Below, in pieces: positions 9,596-19,611 of a stretch of 64,000 nt of DNA. The stretch comes from Kluyvera cryocrescens NBRC 102467. GTDB lineage: Bacteria; Pseudomonadota; Gammaproteobacteria; Enterobacterales; Enterobacteriaceae. Each line of letters opens with the position of its first letter. Within the stretch, counting starts at the first letter, position 1. The stretch lies in the NCBI RefSeq assembly GCF_001571285.1, contig NZ_BCTM01000008.1, positions 124,001 to 188,000 of the forward strand. Reading direction: 5' to 3'. The notes beneath the pieces are model-generated. The model did no database searches. It had not been told where the DNA came from and worked only from the letters and a program-made list of their open reading frames with translations. The position numbers were made by a program, and so were the translations under genes.

Positions 9596-11130
9596 AAATT
9601 CGTTCACAAGTCGGCATGGTGCTGAATCTCGATAAATGCATCGGCTGTCACACCTGTTCAGTCACCTGTAAAAACGTCTGGACCAGCCGTGAAGGCACCG
9701 AGTACGCGTGGTTCAACAACGTAGAAACCAAGCCAGGTACCGGTTTCCCGACCGATTGGGAAAACCAGGAAAAATGGAAGGGTGGTTGGATCCGTAAGAT
9801 CAACGGCAAACTGGTGCCGCGCATGGGTAACAAAGCGCTGCTGCTGGGTAAAATCTTCGCGAACCCGCATCTGCCGGGCCTGGATGACTACTATGAGCCG
9901 TTTGATTTTGACTATCAGACGCTGCATAACGCGCCGGCTGATAGCAAAGCGCAGCCGATTGCCCGCCCACGCTCGCTGATTACCGGCAAGCGGATGGACA
10001 AAATTACCAAAGGTCCGAACTGGGAAGACGATCTGGGCGGTGAGTTTGAGAAGCTGTCGAAAGACAAGAACTTCGAAAATATGCAGAAGGCGATGTACGG
10101 CCAGTTCGAAAACACCTTCATGATGTACATGCCGCGCCTGTGCGAGCACTGCCTTAACCCGGCGTGTGTGGCCACCTGCCCGAGCGGTGCTATCTATAAG
10201 CGTGAAGAGGACGGTATCGTTCTTATCGATCAGGATAAGTGCCGCGGCTGGCGTATGTGTATCACCGGCTGCCCGTACAAAAAAATCTACTTCAACTGGA
10301 AGAGCGGCAAGTCTGAGAAGTGCATCTTCTGCTACCCGCGTATCGAAGCGGGTCAGCCGACCGTGTGCTCCGAGACCTGCGTAGGTCGTATTCGTTACCT
10401 TGGCGTGCTGCTGTATGACGCAGACGCGATTGAGACTGCAGCGAGTACTGAGAACGAGAAAGACCTGTACCAGCGTCAGTTGGATGTGTTCCTCGATCCG
10501 AACGATCCGAAAGTCATTGAACAGGCGCAGAAAGATGGCATTCCACTGAGCGTTATCGATGCAGCCCAAAAATCGCCGGTTTACAAAATGGCGATGGATT
10601 GGAAGCTGGCGCTGCCGCTGCACCCGGAATACCGTACGCTGCCGATGGTGTGGTACGTACCACCGCTGTCGCCAATTCAGTCTGCGGCCGATGCGGGTGA
10701 ACTGGGCAGCAACGGTATTCTGCCAGACGTAGAAAGTCTGCGTATCCCGGTTCAGTACCTGGCCAATCTGCTGACCGCAGGTGACACCCAGCCGGTGCTG
10801 CTGGCGCTGAAACGTATGCTGGCAATGCGTCACTTTAAACGTACGGAAACCGTTGATGGCGTTATCGATACCCGCGCGCTGGAAGAGGTCGGTCTGACCG
10901 AAGCCCAGGCGCAGGAAATGTATCGCTACCTGGCGATTGCTAACTACGAAGATCGTTTCGTGGTTCCAAGCAGCCACCGCGAACAGGCTCGTGAAGCGTT
11001 CCCGGAGAAAAACGGTTGTGGCTTTAGCTTTGGCGATGGCTGCCACGGTTCCGACACCAAGTTCAATCTGTTCAACAGCCGTCGTATTGACTCGGTGGAT
11101 GTGAGCAGCAAAACGGAGCCGCACGCATGA
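9592..11130 (+). CDS. narH: NarH, nitrate reductase A iron-sulphur subunit
   Basis: 512 residues, family length. It carries electrons from NarI haem to NarG through one [3Fe-4S] and three [4Fe-4S] clusters. The Cys groups are seen at CIGCHTCSVTC (residue 16 on), CEHCLNPACVATCP, CRGWRMCITGCP and CIFCYPR...CSETCVG. The Trp in CRGWRMC replaces a cluster Cys and is the known signature of the [3Fe-4S] site. Starts inside the narG stop (ATGA) and ends by overlapping narJ the same way. Confidence 0.98.
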   Translation: MKIRSQVGMVLNLDKCIGCHTCSVTCKNVWTSREGTEYAWFNNVETKPGTGFPTDWENQEKWKGGWIRKINGKLVPRMGNKALLLGKIFANPHLPGLDDYYEPFDFDYQTLHNAPADSKAQPIARPRSLITGKRMDKITKGPNWEDDLGGEFEKLSKDKNFENMQKAMYGQFENTFMMYMPRLCEHCLNPACVATCPSGAIYKREEDGIVLIDQDKCRGWRMCITGCPYKKIYFNWKSGKSEKCIFCYPRIEAGQPTVCSETCVGRIRYLGVLLYDADAIETAASTENEKDLYQRQLDVFLDPNDPKVIEQAQKDGIPLSVIDAAQKSPVYKMAMDWKLALPLHPEYRTLPMVWYVPPLSPIQSAADAGELGSNGILPDVESLRIPVQYLANLLTAGDTQPVLLALKRMLAMRHFKRTETVDGVIDTRALEEVGLTEAQAQEMYRYLAIANYEDRFVVPSSHREQAREAFPEKNGCGFSFGDGCHGSDTKFNLFNSRRIDSVDVSSKTEPHA

Positions 11131-11837
11131 TCGAACTCGTGGTGGTATCTCGTTTGCTTGAGTACCCGGATGCTGCCTTGTGGCAGCATCAAGGTGAACT
11201 CTTCGATGCTCTGTCCTCGTCAGAGAAACTGGATAAAGCGGATGCCCAGGCTCTGGGCATCTTCCTGCGCGATTTAACCGCGCAGGATCCGCTGGATGCT
11301 CAGGCCGCGTACAGCGAACTGTTTGACCGTGGCCGCGCAACATCGCTGCTGCTGTTCGAACATGTGCACGGTGAATCCCGCGACCGCGGTCAGGCGATGG
11401 TGGATCTGCTGAATCAGTACGAGCAGCACGGTCTGGAGCTCGACAGCCGCGAGCTGCCGGATCACCTGCCGCTGTATCTGGAATATCTGGCGCAGCTGCC
11501 AGAGAGCGAGGCGATTGGCGGCTTGCAGGATATCGCGCCGATTCTGGCATTGCTTTGTGCTCGTTTGCAGCAGCGTGAAAGCGCCTATGCGGTGCTGTTC
11601 GAACAGCTGCTGAAACTGGCGAATAGCGCGGTTGACGAAGCGAAAGTGGCGGAAAAAATTGCGGACGAAGCCCGTGATGATACGCCACAAGCGCTGGATG
11701 CGGTCTGGGAAGAAGAGCAGGTGAAATTCTTTGCCGACCAGGGCTGCGGTGAGTCAGAAATCAGCAATCACCAGCGTCGTTTTGCCGGAGCCGTTGCCCC
11801 GCAATATTTGAATATCTCTAACGGAGGACAGCAATAA
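11127..11837 (+). CDS. narJ: NarJ, nitrate reductase molybdenum-cofactor assembly chaperone
   Basis: 236 residues, all-helical TorD/DmsD-like redox-enzyme maturation protein. The conserved region includes [21 protein letters not shown]. It binds apo-NarG, lets the Mo cofactor and FS0 be inserted, and is not part of the final complex. The 3' end is Glu/Gln-rich. ATGA overlap with narH; the terminal TAA shares its last base with the narI ATG (TAATG). Confidence 0.97.
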   Translation: MIELVVVSRLLEYPDAALWQHQGELFDALSSSEKLDKADAQALGIFLRDLTAQDPLDAQAAYSELFDRGRATSLLLFEHVHGESRDRGQAMVDLLNQYEQHGLELDSRELPDHLPLYLEYLAQLPESEAIGGLQDIAPILALLCARLQQRESAYAVLFEQLLKLANSAVDEAKVAEKIADEARDDTPQALDAVWEEEQVKFFADQGCGESEISNHQRRFAGAVAPQYLNISNGGQQ

Positions 11838-12514
11838 TGCACTTCCTGAATATGTTCTTCTTCGACATCTATCCGTACATTGCGGGTTCTGTCTTCCTGA
11901 TTGGCAGCTGGCTGCGCTACGACTATGGCCAGTACACCTGGCGCGCCGCATCCAGCCAGATGCTGGATCGTAAAGGGATGAACCTGGCGTCTAACCTGTT
12001 CCATATCGGGATTCTGGGGATTTTCGCCGGCCACTTCCTGGGGATGCTGACCCCGCACTGGATGTATGAAGCGTGGCTGCCGCTGGAAGTGAAACAGAAG
12101 ATGGCCATGTTCGCGGGCGGCGCGTCCGGCGTGATGTGCCTCGTCGGCGGCGTGCTGTTGCTGAAGCGTCGTCTGTTCAGCCCTCGCGTGCGTGCAACCA
12201 CCACCGGTGCCGATATTCTGGTGCTGTCGATTCTGGTTATCCAGTGCGCACTGGGTCTGTTGACGATCCCATTCTCCGCCCAGCATATGGACGGTAGCGA
12301 AATGATGAAACTGGTGAACTGGGCTCAGTCCGTGGTGACGTTCCACGGCGGCGCATCTCAGTATCTGGATGGCGTGGCGTTTATTTTCCGTATGCACCTG
12401 GTGCTCGGGATGACGCTGTTCCTGCTGTTCCCGTTCTCGCGTCTGGTTCACATCTGGAGCGTGCCGGTCGAATATCTGACCCGTAAATACCAGATTGTAC
12501 GCGCGCGTCACTAA
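11837..12514 (+). CDS. narI: NarI, nitrate reductase A cytochrome b subunit
   Basis: 225 residues with five TM helices. It anchors NarGH to the inner membrane and oxidises quinol, with two b haems ligated by His residues in [20 protein letters not shown] and RMHLVLGM. Matches E. coli NarI nearly end to end. Last gene of the narGHJI operon, coupled to narJ by TAATG and followed by a strong terminator. Confidence 0.97.
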   Translation: MHFLNMFFFDIYPYIAGSVFLIGSWLRYDYGQYTWRAASSQMLDRKGMNLASNLFHIGILGIFAGHFLGMLTPHWMYEAWLPLEVKQKMAMFAGGASGVMCLVGGVLLLKRRLFSPRVRATTTGADILVLSILVIQCALGLLTIPFSAQHMDGSEMMKLVNWAQSVVTFHGGASQYLDGVAFIFRMHLVLGMTLFLLFPFSRLVHIWSVPVEYLTRKYQIVRARH

Positions 12515-12534
12515 GAGGTGATGGCGTTGAGCTA

Positions 12535-12558
12535 AACCCTGCTTCGGCAGGGTTTTTT
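12535..12558 (+). terminator. narGHJI intrinsic terminator
   Basis: Hairpin AACCCTGC-TTCG-GCAGGGTT with a stable UUCG tetraloop and a run of eight T, 20 bases after the narI stop. Confidence 0.95.
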
Positions 12559-12651
12559 TTATGGGTGAGAGAAAATATTGTGTCGAATCAAAACCTCAGG
12601 GAGCGGCGTTGTATTTAATACGGGTCTTTATTTTGCTATTCAGGATGTGTT

Positions 12652-12948
12652 GTGGCGTTAAGAACGGTATTTATTCTTATGTGCGCGTTGCTGGGGGGCT
12701 TTCTCAGCGTAACCAGCCAGGCGAAAAGCGCGGGTATTTCGGAGAATCAAATTAAGCAGCGCATCATTGAAGAGTCAATTGCAGCCTATCCTGGAAATTG
12801 CCCATGCCCGTTTAATGCCATGCGTAATGGCCGCGCCTGCGGCGGACGAAGCGCCTGGAGCCGGAAAGGGGGATATTCACCCATTTGCTATAGCCGTGAG
12901 GTGACAGCCGAAATGGTGAAGCAGTGGCGCGCCGCTAGTGCGACCTGA
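12652..12948 (+). CDS. Small secreted Cys-containing protein, unknown function
   Basis: 98 residues from a GTG start. The N-terminus looks like a signal peptide: a hydrophobic core (TVFILMCALLGGFLSV) then small residues near SQAKSA. The mature part has four Cys in NCPCPFN, ACGG and PICYS, with conserved-looking AWSRKGGYSPICYS and a C-terminal QWR. I recognise this as a type of small exported hypothetical protein seen in enterobacteria, without a known role. It sits between the nar operon and the tRNA-Tyr genes, where E. coli has no equivalent gene. The start is uncertain, since the GTG has no strong ribosome site. Confidence 0.65.
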   Translation: MALRTVFILMCALLGGFLSVTSQAKSAGISENQIKQRIIEESIAAYPGNCPCPFNAMRNGRACGGRSAWSRKGGYSPICYSREVTAEMVKQWRAASAT

Positions 12949-13049
12949 CCCCACTCGAATCGAACCTTGGTCAACGCTTCTCATCCTTCCCGCATGGGCA
13001 GAATATGAGGTAATGCGTATCGATTGGAGTGATGTGCTTTCTGAAGTGA

Positions 13050-13134
<85 letters not shown>

Positions 13135-13170
13135 AGGGGTAATTCAAATTGTCGGTAACGCTTGAGGAGA

Positions 13171-13255
<85 letters not shown>

Positions 13256-13309
13256 ACGGGGCATTGCTTGGTTTTACTGGCCTGCTCCCTTACTCGGGAA
13301 GCGGGGCGC

Positions 13310-13337
13310 ATCATATCAAATGACGCGCCGCTGTAAA
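13310..13337 (-). promoter_or_regulatory. tyrTV stable-RNA promoter
   Basis: On the minus strand: -35 TTTACA (13332-13337), 16-base spacer, -10 TATGAT (13310-13315), followed by the GC-rich discriminator GCGCCCCGC. This is the same architecture as the E. coli tyrT promoter, the standard example of stringent control. AT-rich sequence upstream (to about 13410) is where Fis sites lie in E. coli. Confidence 0.9.
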
Positions 13338-13418
13338 GTATTCCTTTATCGAAAATGAACTGTTTGCGTACTTTTCATCCGTAACGGATTAAAGCTAATC
13401 AATTCATTTCGCTAGCGA

Positions 13419-14261
13419 TTAAAGAATAATCGTCCGATTGCCGTAAACGAACACGCGTTGGGCTAATACCTGGTAAAGCGCACGGCTCAGCACGTTTTTC
13501 TCAACGTCGCGACCTGCTCGCATCATATCTTCCGCCGTATAGGTGTGATCGACGTGAATAACGTCCTGCATGATGATTGGACCTTCATCCAGGTTATCGT
13601 TCACGTAGTGCGCGGTGGCACCGACAATTTTCACGCCGCGTTCATAGGCCTGATGATAAGGGCGGGCGCCGATAAACGCCGGCAGGAATGAGTGGTGAAT
13701 GTTGATAATTTTATTCGGGAAGCGGCTAACAAATTCCGGTGTGAGAACGCGCATGTATTTTGCCAGCACCACATAGTCCGGTTGATGCGCGTCAATGGCA
13801 TCGGCCATCAGCTTATCGTGCTCCTCGCGCGCCAGGCCTTCGTGGCTGACCAACTGGAAAGGAATGTCGAAACGCTCAACCAAAGAACGCAGGGTTTCAT
13901 GGTTGCCAATGACGGCCGCAATCTCTACGTCCAGACCACCATAGTTGGCTTTCATCAACAGATCGCCCAGACAGTGGGCCTCTTTGGTCACCAGAATGAC
14001 GATACGGCGACGCCCGGCGGGAGTGAGCTCACGCACGGAACCTTCCGGCAGCGCGCTGTCTAAATCTGCGAGCAGAGTGGTGTCATTGAAGATCCCTTCC
14101 AGTTCGGTTCGCATAAAGAAGCGACCGGTGCGGTGATCGACAAATTCATTATTCTGCACGATGTTAAGTTCATGCTTGTAGCAGATGTTGGTGATACGCG
14201 CGATCAGGCCTTTCTGGTCAGGGCAGATGGTGCGCAGAACTTTTCGTTGAATGGAGTGCAT
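13419..14261 (-). CDS. purU: PurU, formyltetrahydrofolate deformylase
   Basis: 280 residues, E. coli length. An N-terminal ACT domain (about 7-85) precedes a formyltransferase-fold domain with the catalytic Asn-His-Asp set in KIINIHHSFLPAFIGARPYHQ and LDEGPIIMQD. It hydrolyses 10-formyl-THF to THF plus formate, feeding formate to PurT and balancing one-carbon units. Start MHSIQRKVLRTI is chosen by family alignment; the frame is open for 37 more codons upstream. The ribosome site is poor. Confidence 0.96.
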   Translation of the reverse strand: MHSIQRKVLRTICPDQKGLIARITNICYKHELNIVQNNEFVDHRTGRFFMRTELEGIFNDTTLLADLDSALPEGSVRELTPAGRRRIVILVTKEAHCLGDLLMKANYGGLDVEIAAVIGNHETLRSLVERFDIPFQLVSHEGLAREEHDKLMADAIDAHQPDYVVLAKYMRVLTPEFVSRFPNKIINIHHSFLPAFIGARPYHQAYERGVKIVGATAHYVNDNLDEGPIIMQDVIHVDHTYTAEDMMRAGRDVEKNVLSRALYQVLAQRVFVYGNRTIIL

Positions 14262-14307
14262 TGCCGGGTAAATCCTGTTGATGATGTTTGCGAAGCTGTT
14301 ATCGGGT

Positions 14308-14766
14308 CTATTGCCCGCAGCATTTTTTAAATTTCTTACCTGAACCACATGGGCAGGGATCGTTTCTGCCAATAATTGGCCGTGTACCTTCTATATAGTA
14401 CCACTGCCCGTTTTCTTTTAAGAATCGTGAACGCTCAATGATGGCCCCGTTCTTGTTACCTTCACTAAAGCGGGCAACGAAACTGACGAACCCTTCATCA
14501 GGGCTGCGCCCCTCTTCCGTGGCGAAAACGGTCAGCCCGAGCCATTGGGTATGAGCAAAACCCTGTTGAATATCGGCGCGGAAAGTATCAGCCTGACAGG
14601 ATGGATGCCAGGTCCTGACCAGATAATCTGCATCTTTCATGACGAAGGCGCAATAGCGGGAACGCATAAGGTGCGACGGGTCTGGAGCACATTCGTTGCC
14701 GGACAGATAACGATGGCAACATAGGCTATACTCGAGAGCGCTGCCGCATGGGCAAAGTTCTGACAA
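14308..14766 (-). CDS. ychJ: YchJ, UPF0225 protein with two SEC-C zinc motifs
   Basis: 152 residues from a TTG start (SELCPCGS...), preceded by GGGAG at good spacing; this gives the E. coli YchJ length, while an ATG start would need a long unsupported extension. SEC-C zinc motifs lie at both ends: [13 protein letters not shown] at the N-terminus and [15 protein letters not shown] at the C-terminus, flanking an NTF2-like fold. The molecular role is unknown. Divergent from rssA. Confidence 0.93.
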   Translation of the reverse strand: MSELCPCGSALEYSLCCHRYLSGNECAPDPSHLMRSRYCAFVMKDADYLVRTWHPSCQADTFRADIQQGFAHTQWLGLTVFATEEGRSPDEGFVSFVARFSEGNKNGAIIERSRFLKENGQWYYIEGTRPIIGRNDPCPCGSGKKFKKCCGQ

Positions 14767-14878
14767 AGATGTCTCCCTGAATCGACAAATAATGGCGCAG
14801 TGACGCCTGATAGCACTATGGTAACCGAGCGCTGGCAATGATGCCACGCCAGAAGCAAGAGGACGTTCATCGGGAATA

Positions 14879-15790
14879 ATGAGAAAAATCAAAATTGGCC
14901 TGGCGTTAGGTTCAGGGGCAGCGCGAGGCTGGTCGCATATTGGCGTCATTAAAGCGCTACAAAAGATGGGCATTGAGATTGATATTGTCGCGGGGTGTTC
15001 TATCGGCTCTTTGGTCGGTGCCGCCTATGCCAGCAACCGTCTTCCTGCACTGGAAAAATGGGTCTGCTCGTTTAGCTACTGGGATGTCCTGCGTTTAATG
15101 GATCTCTCCTGGCGACGGGGTGGGCTGCTGCGCGGTGAGCGCGTGTTTAATCACTACCGGCAGATAATGCCGAATGAGATGATTGAACAGTGCGAGCGGC
15201 GCTTTGCGGCGGTGGCGACTAATCTCAGTACCGGGCGTGAACTATGGTTTACCGAAGGGGATTTGCATATGGCCGTGCGGGCCTCGTGCAGCATTCCTGG
15301 GCTCATGGCGCCGGTGCAGCATAACGGTTATTGGCTGGTTGACGGTGCGGTGGTCAATCCGGTACCGGTCTCGCTAACGCGCGCGCTGGGCGCCGACATT
15401 GTGATTGCTGTCGATTTGCAACATGACGCACATCTTATGCAGCAGGATCTTCTGTCCGTCAATATACAGCCAGATGGCGAGATGAATGCATCAGCGGATG
15501 AGCTATCATGGCATGAGCGTCTGCGCACACGCCTGGGGCGCGTAGCGGCGCGTCGTTCGGTGGTAGCACCGACGGCGATGGAAATCATGACCACCTCGAT
15601 ACAGGTGCTAGAAAATCGGCTGAAGCGAAATCGTATGGCGGGCGATCCGCCGGATATCCTCATACAACCGTTTTGCCCCCAGATTTCGACTCTGGATTTT
15701 CATCGAGCTTCATCTGCAATAGCCGCGGGTCAACAAGCGGTTGAAAAAAAGACAGATGAGCTTTTGCCTTTAGTGCAAAGTTCCACTTAA
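14879..15790 (+). CDS. rssA: RssA, patatin-like phospholipase family protein
   Basis: 303 residues. The patatin fold shows an oxyanion-hole glycine motif (GSGAARG), a nucleophile elbow GCSIG (Ser near residue 42) and the catalytic Asp in DGAVVNP. The predicted lipid acyl hydrolase activity has not been assigned a physiological substrate. It lies upstream of rssB as in E. coli, where rssAB form an operon. Confidence 0.95.
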   Translation: MRKIKIGLALGSGAARGWSHIGVIKALQKMGIEIDIVAGCSIGSLVGAAYASNRLPALEKWVCSFSYWDVLRLMDLSWRRGGLLRGERVFNHYRQIMPNEMIEQCERRFAAVATNLSTGRELWFTEGDLHMAVRASCSIPGLMAPVQHNGYWLVDGAVVNPVPVSLTRALGADIVIAVDLQHDAHLMQQDLLSVNIQPDGEMNASADELSWHERLRTRLGRVAARRSVVAPTAMEIMTTSIQVLENRLKRNRMAGDPPDILIQPFCPQISTLDFHRASSAIAAGQQAVEKKTDELLPLVQSST

Positions 15791-15881
15791 GGTATTTTTT
15801 TCGACTACTTCAGCAAATTCTGAAAGGCGATTATCACAATAGCATGCCACTATTTACTTATCGTCGGGCAGGGGAGATATC

Positions 15882-16895
15882 ATGACGCAGCCGTTGGCGG
15901 GAAAACAGATTTTAATTGTTGAAGACGAACCCGTTTTCCGCTCACTTATGGATTCATGGCTTTCGTCACTCGGCGCGAGCACTCTCCTGGCCCAGGACGG
16001 CGTCGATGCGTTAACGCAGATGGAAAATCAGAAACCGGATCTGATGATTTGCGATCTGGCGATGCCGCGCATGAATGGGCTACAGCTGGTTGAGCATCTG
16101 CGCAACGCCGGTGATACGTTGCCCATCCTTATCATCTCTGCCACTGAGAATATGGCGGATATTGCCAAAGCGCTGCGCCTTGGCGTCCAGGACGTATTAT
16201 TAAAGCCGGTTAAAGATTTGAATCGGCTGCGTGAAACCGTTCTGGCGTGCCTTTATCCCAATATGTTTAATTCCCGCGTGGAAGAGGAAGAGCGGTTATT
16301 TGAGGACTGGGATGCGCTGGTAAACAATCCGGCAGCGGCGGCAAAATTGTTACAAGAGCTACAGCCGCCGGTGCAGCAACAAATATCGCATTGCCGTATA
16401 AATTATCGTCAGCTCATGGCGGTTGATGCACCGGGACTGGTGTTGGATATAGCGCCATTATCGGAACATGATTTAGCCTTTTATTGCCTGGACGTGACGC
16501 GCGCCGGTGATAACGGTGTATTGGCCGCGTTATTACTGCGGGTACTCTTCAATGGTCTGTTGCAAGAACAATTGTCTCATCAAGGCCAGCGACTACCAGA
16601 ATTAGGGAGCCTGTTAAAACAGGTTAATCAGCTACTGCGACAGGCTAACCTGCCCGGGCAGTTTCCGTTACTCGTCGGTTATTATCACAGCGGGTTAAAA
16701 AATCTCATTTTGGTTTCGGCAGGACTCAACGGGACATTAAATACCGGTGAACATCAAATCCAAATAAGTAATGGTGTGCCGTTAGGCACGCTGGGAAACG
16801 CTTATCTCAACCAAATAAGTCAGCGCTGCACATCATGGCAGTGCCAGGTTTGGGGAAATGGTGGCCGTTTACGCTTAATGTTGTCTGCAGAATGA
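15882..16895 (+). CDS. rssB: RssB, RpoS recognition factor (adaptor for ClpXP)
   Basis: 337 residues, as in E. coli. An N-terminal receiver has phosphoacceptor Asp58 in DLMICDLAMPR. A linker leads to a degenerate PP2C-like C-terminal domain (about 160-337). RssB delivers sigma-S to ClpXP in growing cells and is blocked by Ira anti-adaptors during stress. The 91-base gap from rssA leaves room for its own promoter. Start preceded by GGGGAGA. Confidence 0.96.
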   Translation: MTQPLAGKQILIVEDEPVFRSLMDSWLSSLGASTLLAQDGVDALTQMENQKPDLMICDLAMPRMNGLQLVEHLRNAGDTLPILIISATENMADIAKALRLGVQDVLLKPVKDLNRLRETVLACLYPNMFNSRVEEEERLFEDWDALVNNPAAAAKLLQELQPPVQQQISHCRINYRQLMAVDAPGLVLDIAPLSEHDLAFYCLDVTRAGDNGVLAALLLRVLFNGLLQEQLSHQGQRLPELGSLLKQVNQLLRQANLPGQFPLLVGYYHSGLKNLILVSAGLNGTLNTGEHQIQISNGVPLGTLGNAYLNQISQRCTSWQCQVWGNGGRLRLMLSAE

Positions 16896-17218
16896 GCAAA
16901 CGCATTTTTTTATAGGGATAGCTTTAACGGCTTATCGGCCGTGGTGATACTATCTGCAAATTGATGTGGATATACTCGTCATGCTTCAGCTTGCTGGTGT
17001 GTTGACCCGACCCAATATGATCGTTGCGGTGTATAACGAGGTATCCGGGGAATTGGGAAGCGCTCCTCCTTCAGCTCAATGTCTTCGACTACGAGTATAA
17101 ATCTTAATTCGAGGTCAACGTGTCCTTTTCAGAGCAGCCTCATAGGGTTGTAATGATATACTCGATGCGTACTTAATTAACGAGCAAGTTCAAAGTTTGA
17201 ACAGTTCAGGAGATTTGA
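16896..17218. other. rssB-galU intergenic region
   Basis: 323 bases with no convincing reading frame. It has an imperfect hairpin (ACGGCTTATCGGCCGT, about 16928-16943). The galU ribosome site (CAGGAG) is at its right end. No clear terminator T-run was found after rssB, and no named regulator site was recognised. Confidence 0.6.
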
Positions 17219-18127
17219 ATGGCTGCCCTAAATTCGAAAGTAAGAAAGGCTGTAATCCCGGTTGCGGGATTAGGGACGAGGATGTTACCTGCGACGAAAG
17301 CAATTCCTAAGGAAATGCTGCCGCTGGTGGACAAGCCTTTAATTCAGTATGTCGTGAACGAGTGTATTGCCGCTGGTATCACGGAAATTGTACTGGTTAC
17401 CCATTCTTCCAAGAATTCCATCGAAAACCACTTTGATACCAGCTTTGAGCTTGAAGCCATGCTGGAGAAGCGCGTTAAACGTCAGCTTCTGGAAGAAGTA
17501 CAGTCTATCTGCCCGCCGCACGTGACCATTATGCAGGTACGTCAGGGGCTGGCTAAAGGGCTTGGACATGCGGTGCTGTGCGCGCACCCAGTTGTCGGCG
17601 ATGAGCCGGTCGCGGTCATTCTGCCGGACGTTATTCTTGATGAATATGAGTCCGATCTGAGCCGTGACAACCTGGCTGATATGATCGCGCGATTTGACGA
17701 AACAGGCGCTAGCCAGATTATGGTTGAGCCGGTCGCAGACGTGACTGCGTACGGTGTTGTGGACTGCAAGGGCACGGCCCTGAACCCAGGTGACAGCGTA
17801 CCGATGGTCGGTGTGGTTGAGAAACCGAAGGCTGACGTCGCGCCATCTAACCTTGCCGTTGTCGGCCGTTATGTTCTGAGTGCGGAAATCTGGCCTCTGC
17901 TGGCCAAAACTCCTCCAGGAGCGGGCGATGAAATCCAGTTAACTGACGCTATCGATATGCTTATCGAAAAAGAGACGGTTGAAGCGTACCACATGAAAGG
18001 CAAAAGCCATGACTGCGGTAATAAACTGGGTTATATGCAGGCGTTTGTCGAATACGGTATCCGCCACAATACGTTGGGTGAAGATTTCAAAGCCTGGCTG
18101 CAAGATACTCTGGGCATCGCAAAGTAA
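17219..18127 (+). CDS. galU: GalU, UTP-glucose-1-phosphate uridylyltransferase
   Basis: 302 residues. The nucleotidyltransferase signature is complete: [20 protein letters not shown]. The catalytic-domain motif MVGVVEKPK and the sugar-phosphate loop [14 protein letters not shown] are also seen. It makes UDP-glucose for lipopolysaccharide core, trehalose, membrane-derived oligosaccharides and galactose metabolism. Followed closely by a terminator and convergent with hns. Confidence 0.98.
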   Translation: MAALNSKVRKAVIPVAGLGTRMLPATKAIPKEMLPLVDKPLIQYVVNECIAAGITEIVLVTHSSKNSIENHFDTSFELEAMLEKRVKRQLLEEVQSICPPHVTIMQVRQGLAKGLGHAVLCAHPVVGDEPVAVILPDVILDEYESDLSRDNLADMIARFDETGASQIMVEPVADVTAYGVVDCKGTALNPGDSVPMVGVVEKPKADVAPSNLAVVGRYVLSAEIWPLLAKTPPGAGDEIQLTDAIDMLIEKETVEAYHMKGKSHDCGNKLGYMQAFVEYGIRHNTLGEDFKAWLQDTLGIAK

Positions 18128-18143
18128 TTTAGCGACGGCCACT

Positions 18144-18168
18144 AAAACCGGGGAAACCCGGTTTTTTT
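18144..18168 (+). terminator. galU intrinsic terminator
   Basis: Hairpin AAACCGGG-GAAA-CCCGGTTT with a GAAA tetraloop and a run of seven T. Confidence 0.93.
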
Positions 18169-18248
18169 ATATCTCAATAACGGCAATGGATAAAAAACGT
18201 ACTTTTTTGGACGGGAAAGTTATCACAGGTTGGGGAACATTCAGATAT

Positions 18249-18270
18249 AAAAAATCCCGCCGTAGCGGGA
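18249..18270 (-). terminator. hns intrinsic terminator
   Basis: Read on the minus strand, TCCCGC-TACG-GCGGGA is followed by six T, about 20 bases after the hns stop. Confidence 0.9.
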
Positions 18271-18289
18271 CTTTCGCGAAGCGTTAGGA

Positions 18290-18703
18290 TTAATCCTTGA
18301 TCAGGAAATCGTCCAGAGATTTACCCTGTTCGTCCATCGCTTTTTTGATTACAGCTGGGGTACGGCCCTGGCCAGTCCAGGTTTTGGTTTCGCCGTTTTC
18401 GTCAACATAGCTATATTTAGCCGGACGTGCAGCGCGTTTAGCTTTGGTGCCAGTTTTAGCAGCCGCCATGCTATTCAGCAGTTCGTTCGGATCAATACCG
18501 TCAGCAATCAGCATTTCGCGATATTGTTGCAGTTTACGAGTGCGTTCTTCGATTTCTGCAGCTGCAGCGTTATCTTCTTCGCGGCGTTCGTTAACAACAA
18601 CTTCTAATTTTTCCAGCATTTCTTCAAGCGTTTCAAGGGTGCATTCTCTTGCCTGCGCACGAAGAGTACGGATGTTGTTCAAAATTTTAAGTGCTTCGCT
18701 CAT
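18290..18703 (-). CDS. hns: H-NS, nucleoid-associated silencer
   Basis: 137 residues, identical in length to E. coli H-NS. The N-terminal helical dimerisation and oligomerisation region (1-83) is coiled-coil-like. A flexible linker ([17 protein letters not shown]) leads to the C-terminal DNA-binding domain with the [15 protein letters not shown] motif, whose QGR inserts in the minor groove of AT-rich DNA. It silences acquired genes; the prophage in this window would be a natural target. AT-rich upstream sequence fits autoregulation. Confidence 0.98.
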   Translation of the reverse strand: MSEALKILNNIRTLRAQARECTLETLEEMLEKLEVVVNERREEDNAAAAEIEERTRKLQQYREMLIADGIDPNELLNSMAAAKTGTKAKRAARPAKYSYVDENGETKTWTGQGRTPAVIKKAMDEQGKSLDDFLIKD

Positions 18704-19611
18704 TGTAGTAATCTCAAACTTATATTGTGGGGTGGTTTGTTGTTGTAATAATAGAGCGATAAAATGAGTTGTGCAATAGGGAAGAATGTAAGGAATTCAA
18801 AATAACGTGTTATTTGGTGCTGTTATTAATATTTATAAGTTAAATTGTCCGCAACGATACTGAACCTGGTAGACCTTATTGTCGTGCAGAGAAACGAGAT
18901 AACATGCGGTATGCCGCCGGGCGCCTGCCCATAAATATACTCCGTATGGATAAATATCAACCTTATGTATTACCCAGCGGTTGTTCATTTTGTGCTTCGT
19001 TTTATAGCTTGTGAATCGTTACGTCCCTCAACCACTTTGCGTCCCGCCAGGCTTACTGTATCGATTGCCTTAACTACTGCTTATCTATTTACCTTCATAC
19101 CTGTACGGGTAAATTGTCGCACTATGATAACAATGTTCAATGCCTGGACGGGCAATACAGTGCGGTTAATGATGGACTGCAGCGCTAAGGCCATAGTTAT
19201 GACGATGTTATTTCAGCCGGAAACTGTTTAATTTACAGATAACAAAGGTCGGTATATCGCTACACAAATTGGTATCGGTCACATTTTTTATGTCGGATTC
19301 ATTAAAAATTTCAACTATTCATCATGCTCGCTATTTTATCGCATTACTCAGGAAAACCGCGCAGTTTGGCCGAGTAAAGAAACAAAATACTTCAGGTATA
19401 TGATGATGTTAACCGTAATTAGCGTTAAATATAATCGGTACGCAAATAGCGTGCCGATTATTATCGGAAGACGCTGGACGCGTCTGGTCAACGGGGAAGG
19501 GATGCGCAGCATATGTTCATACACAATGGGGAGTGACGCAGGAATCAGGGACGGAAAATATGTTACACTGCGGGCCGTTTAAAAAACGCATTGATTAGGA
19601 TCTCTCAGCCA
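18704..19611. other. Long AT-rich hns-tdk intergenic region
   Basis: 908 bases without a credible gene. The left end holds the divergent hns promoter in AT-rich DNA. The middle has short open frames (18965-19231, 19400-19582) with no ribosome sites and unlikely protein composition. The right end should hold the tdk promoter. No hairpin-plus-T-run typical of a small RNA stood out by eye. Confidence 0.6.

Noticed and set aside
8444..9607. 387-codon minus-strand frame over the end of narG
   Set aside because: Antisense shadow of a highly expressed gene with strong codon bias.
9658..11688. 676-codon minus-strand frame over narH and narJ
   Set aside because: Long only because antisense stops are rare under the codon bias of nar genes; no start signal or domain.
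12561..12755. 64-codon frame after the narI terminator
   Set aside because: Starts at the end of the terminator, has no ribosome site and overlaps the better-supported exported protein in another frame.
18965..19231. 88-codon frame between hns and tdk
   Set aside because: No ribosome site, odd composition and no resemblance to a known family; treated as non-coding.
19400..19582. 60-codon frame upstream of tdk
   Set aside because: No ribosome site, overlaps the region where the tdk promoter must lie.
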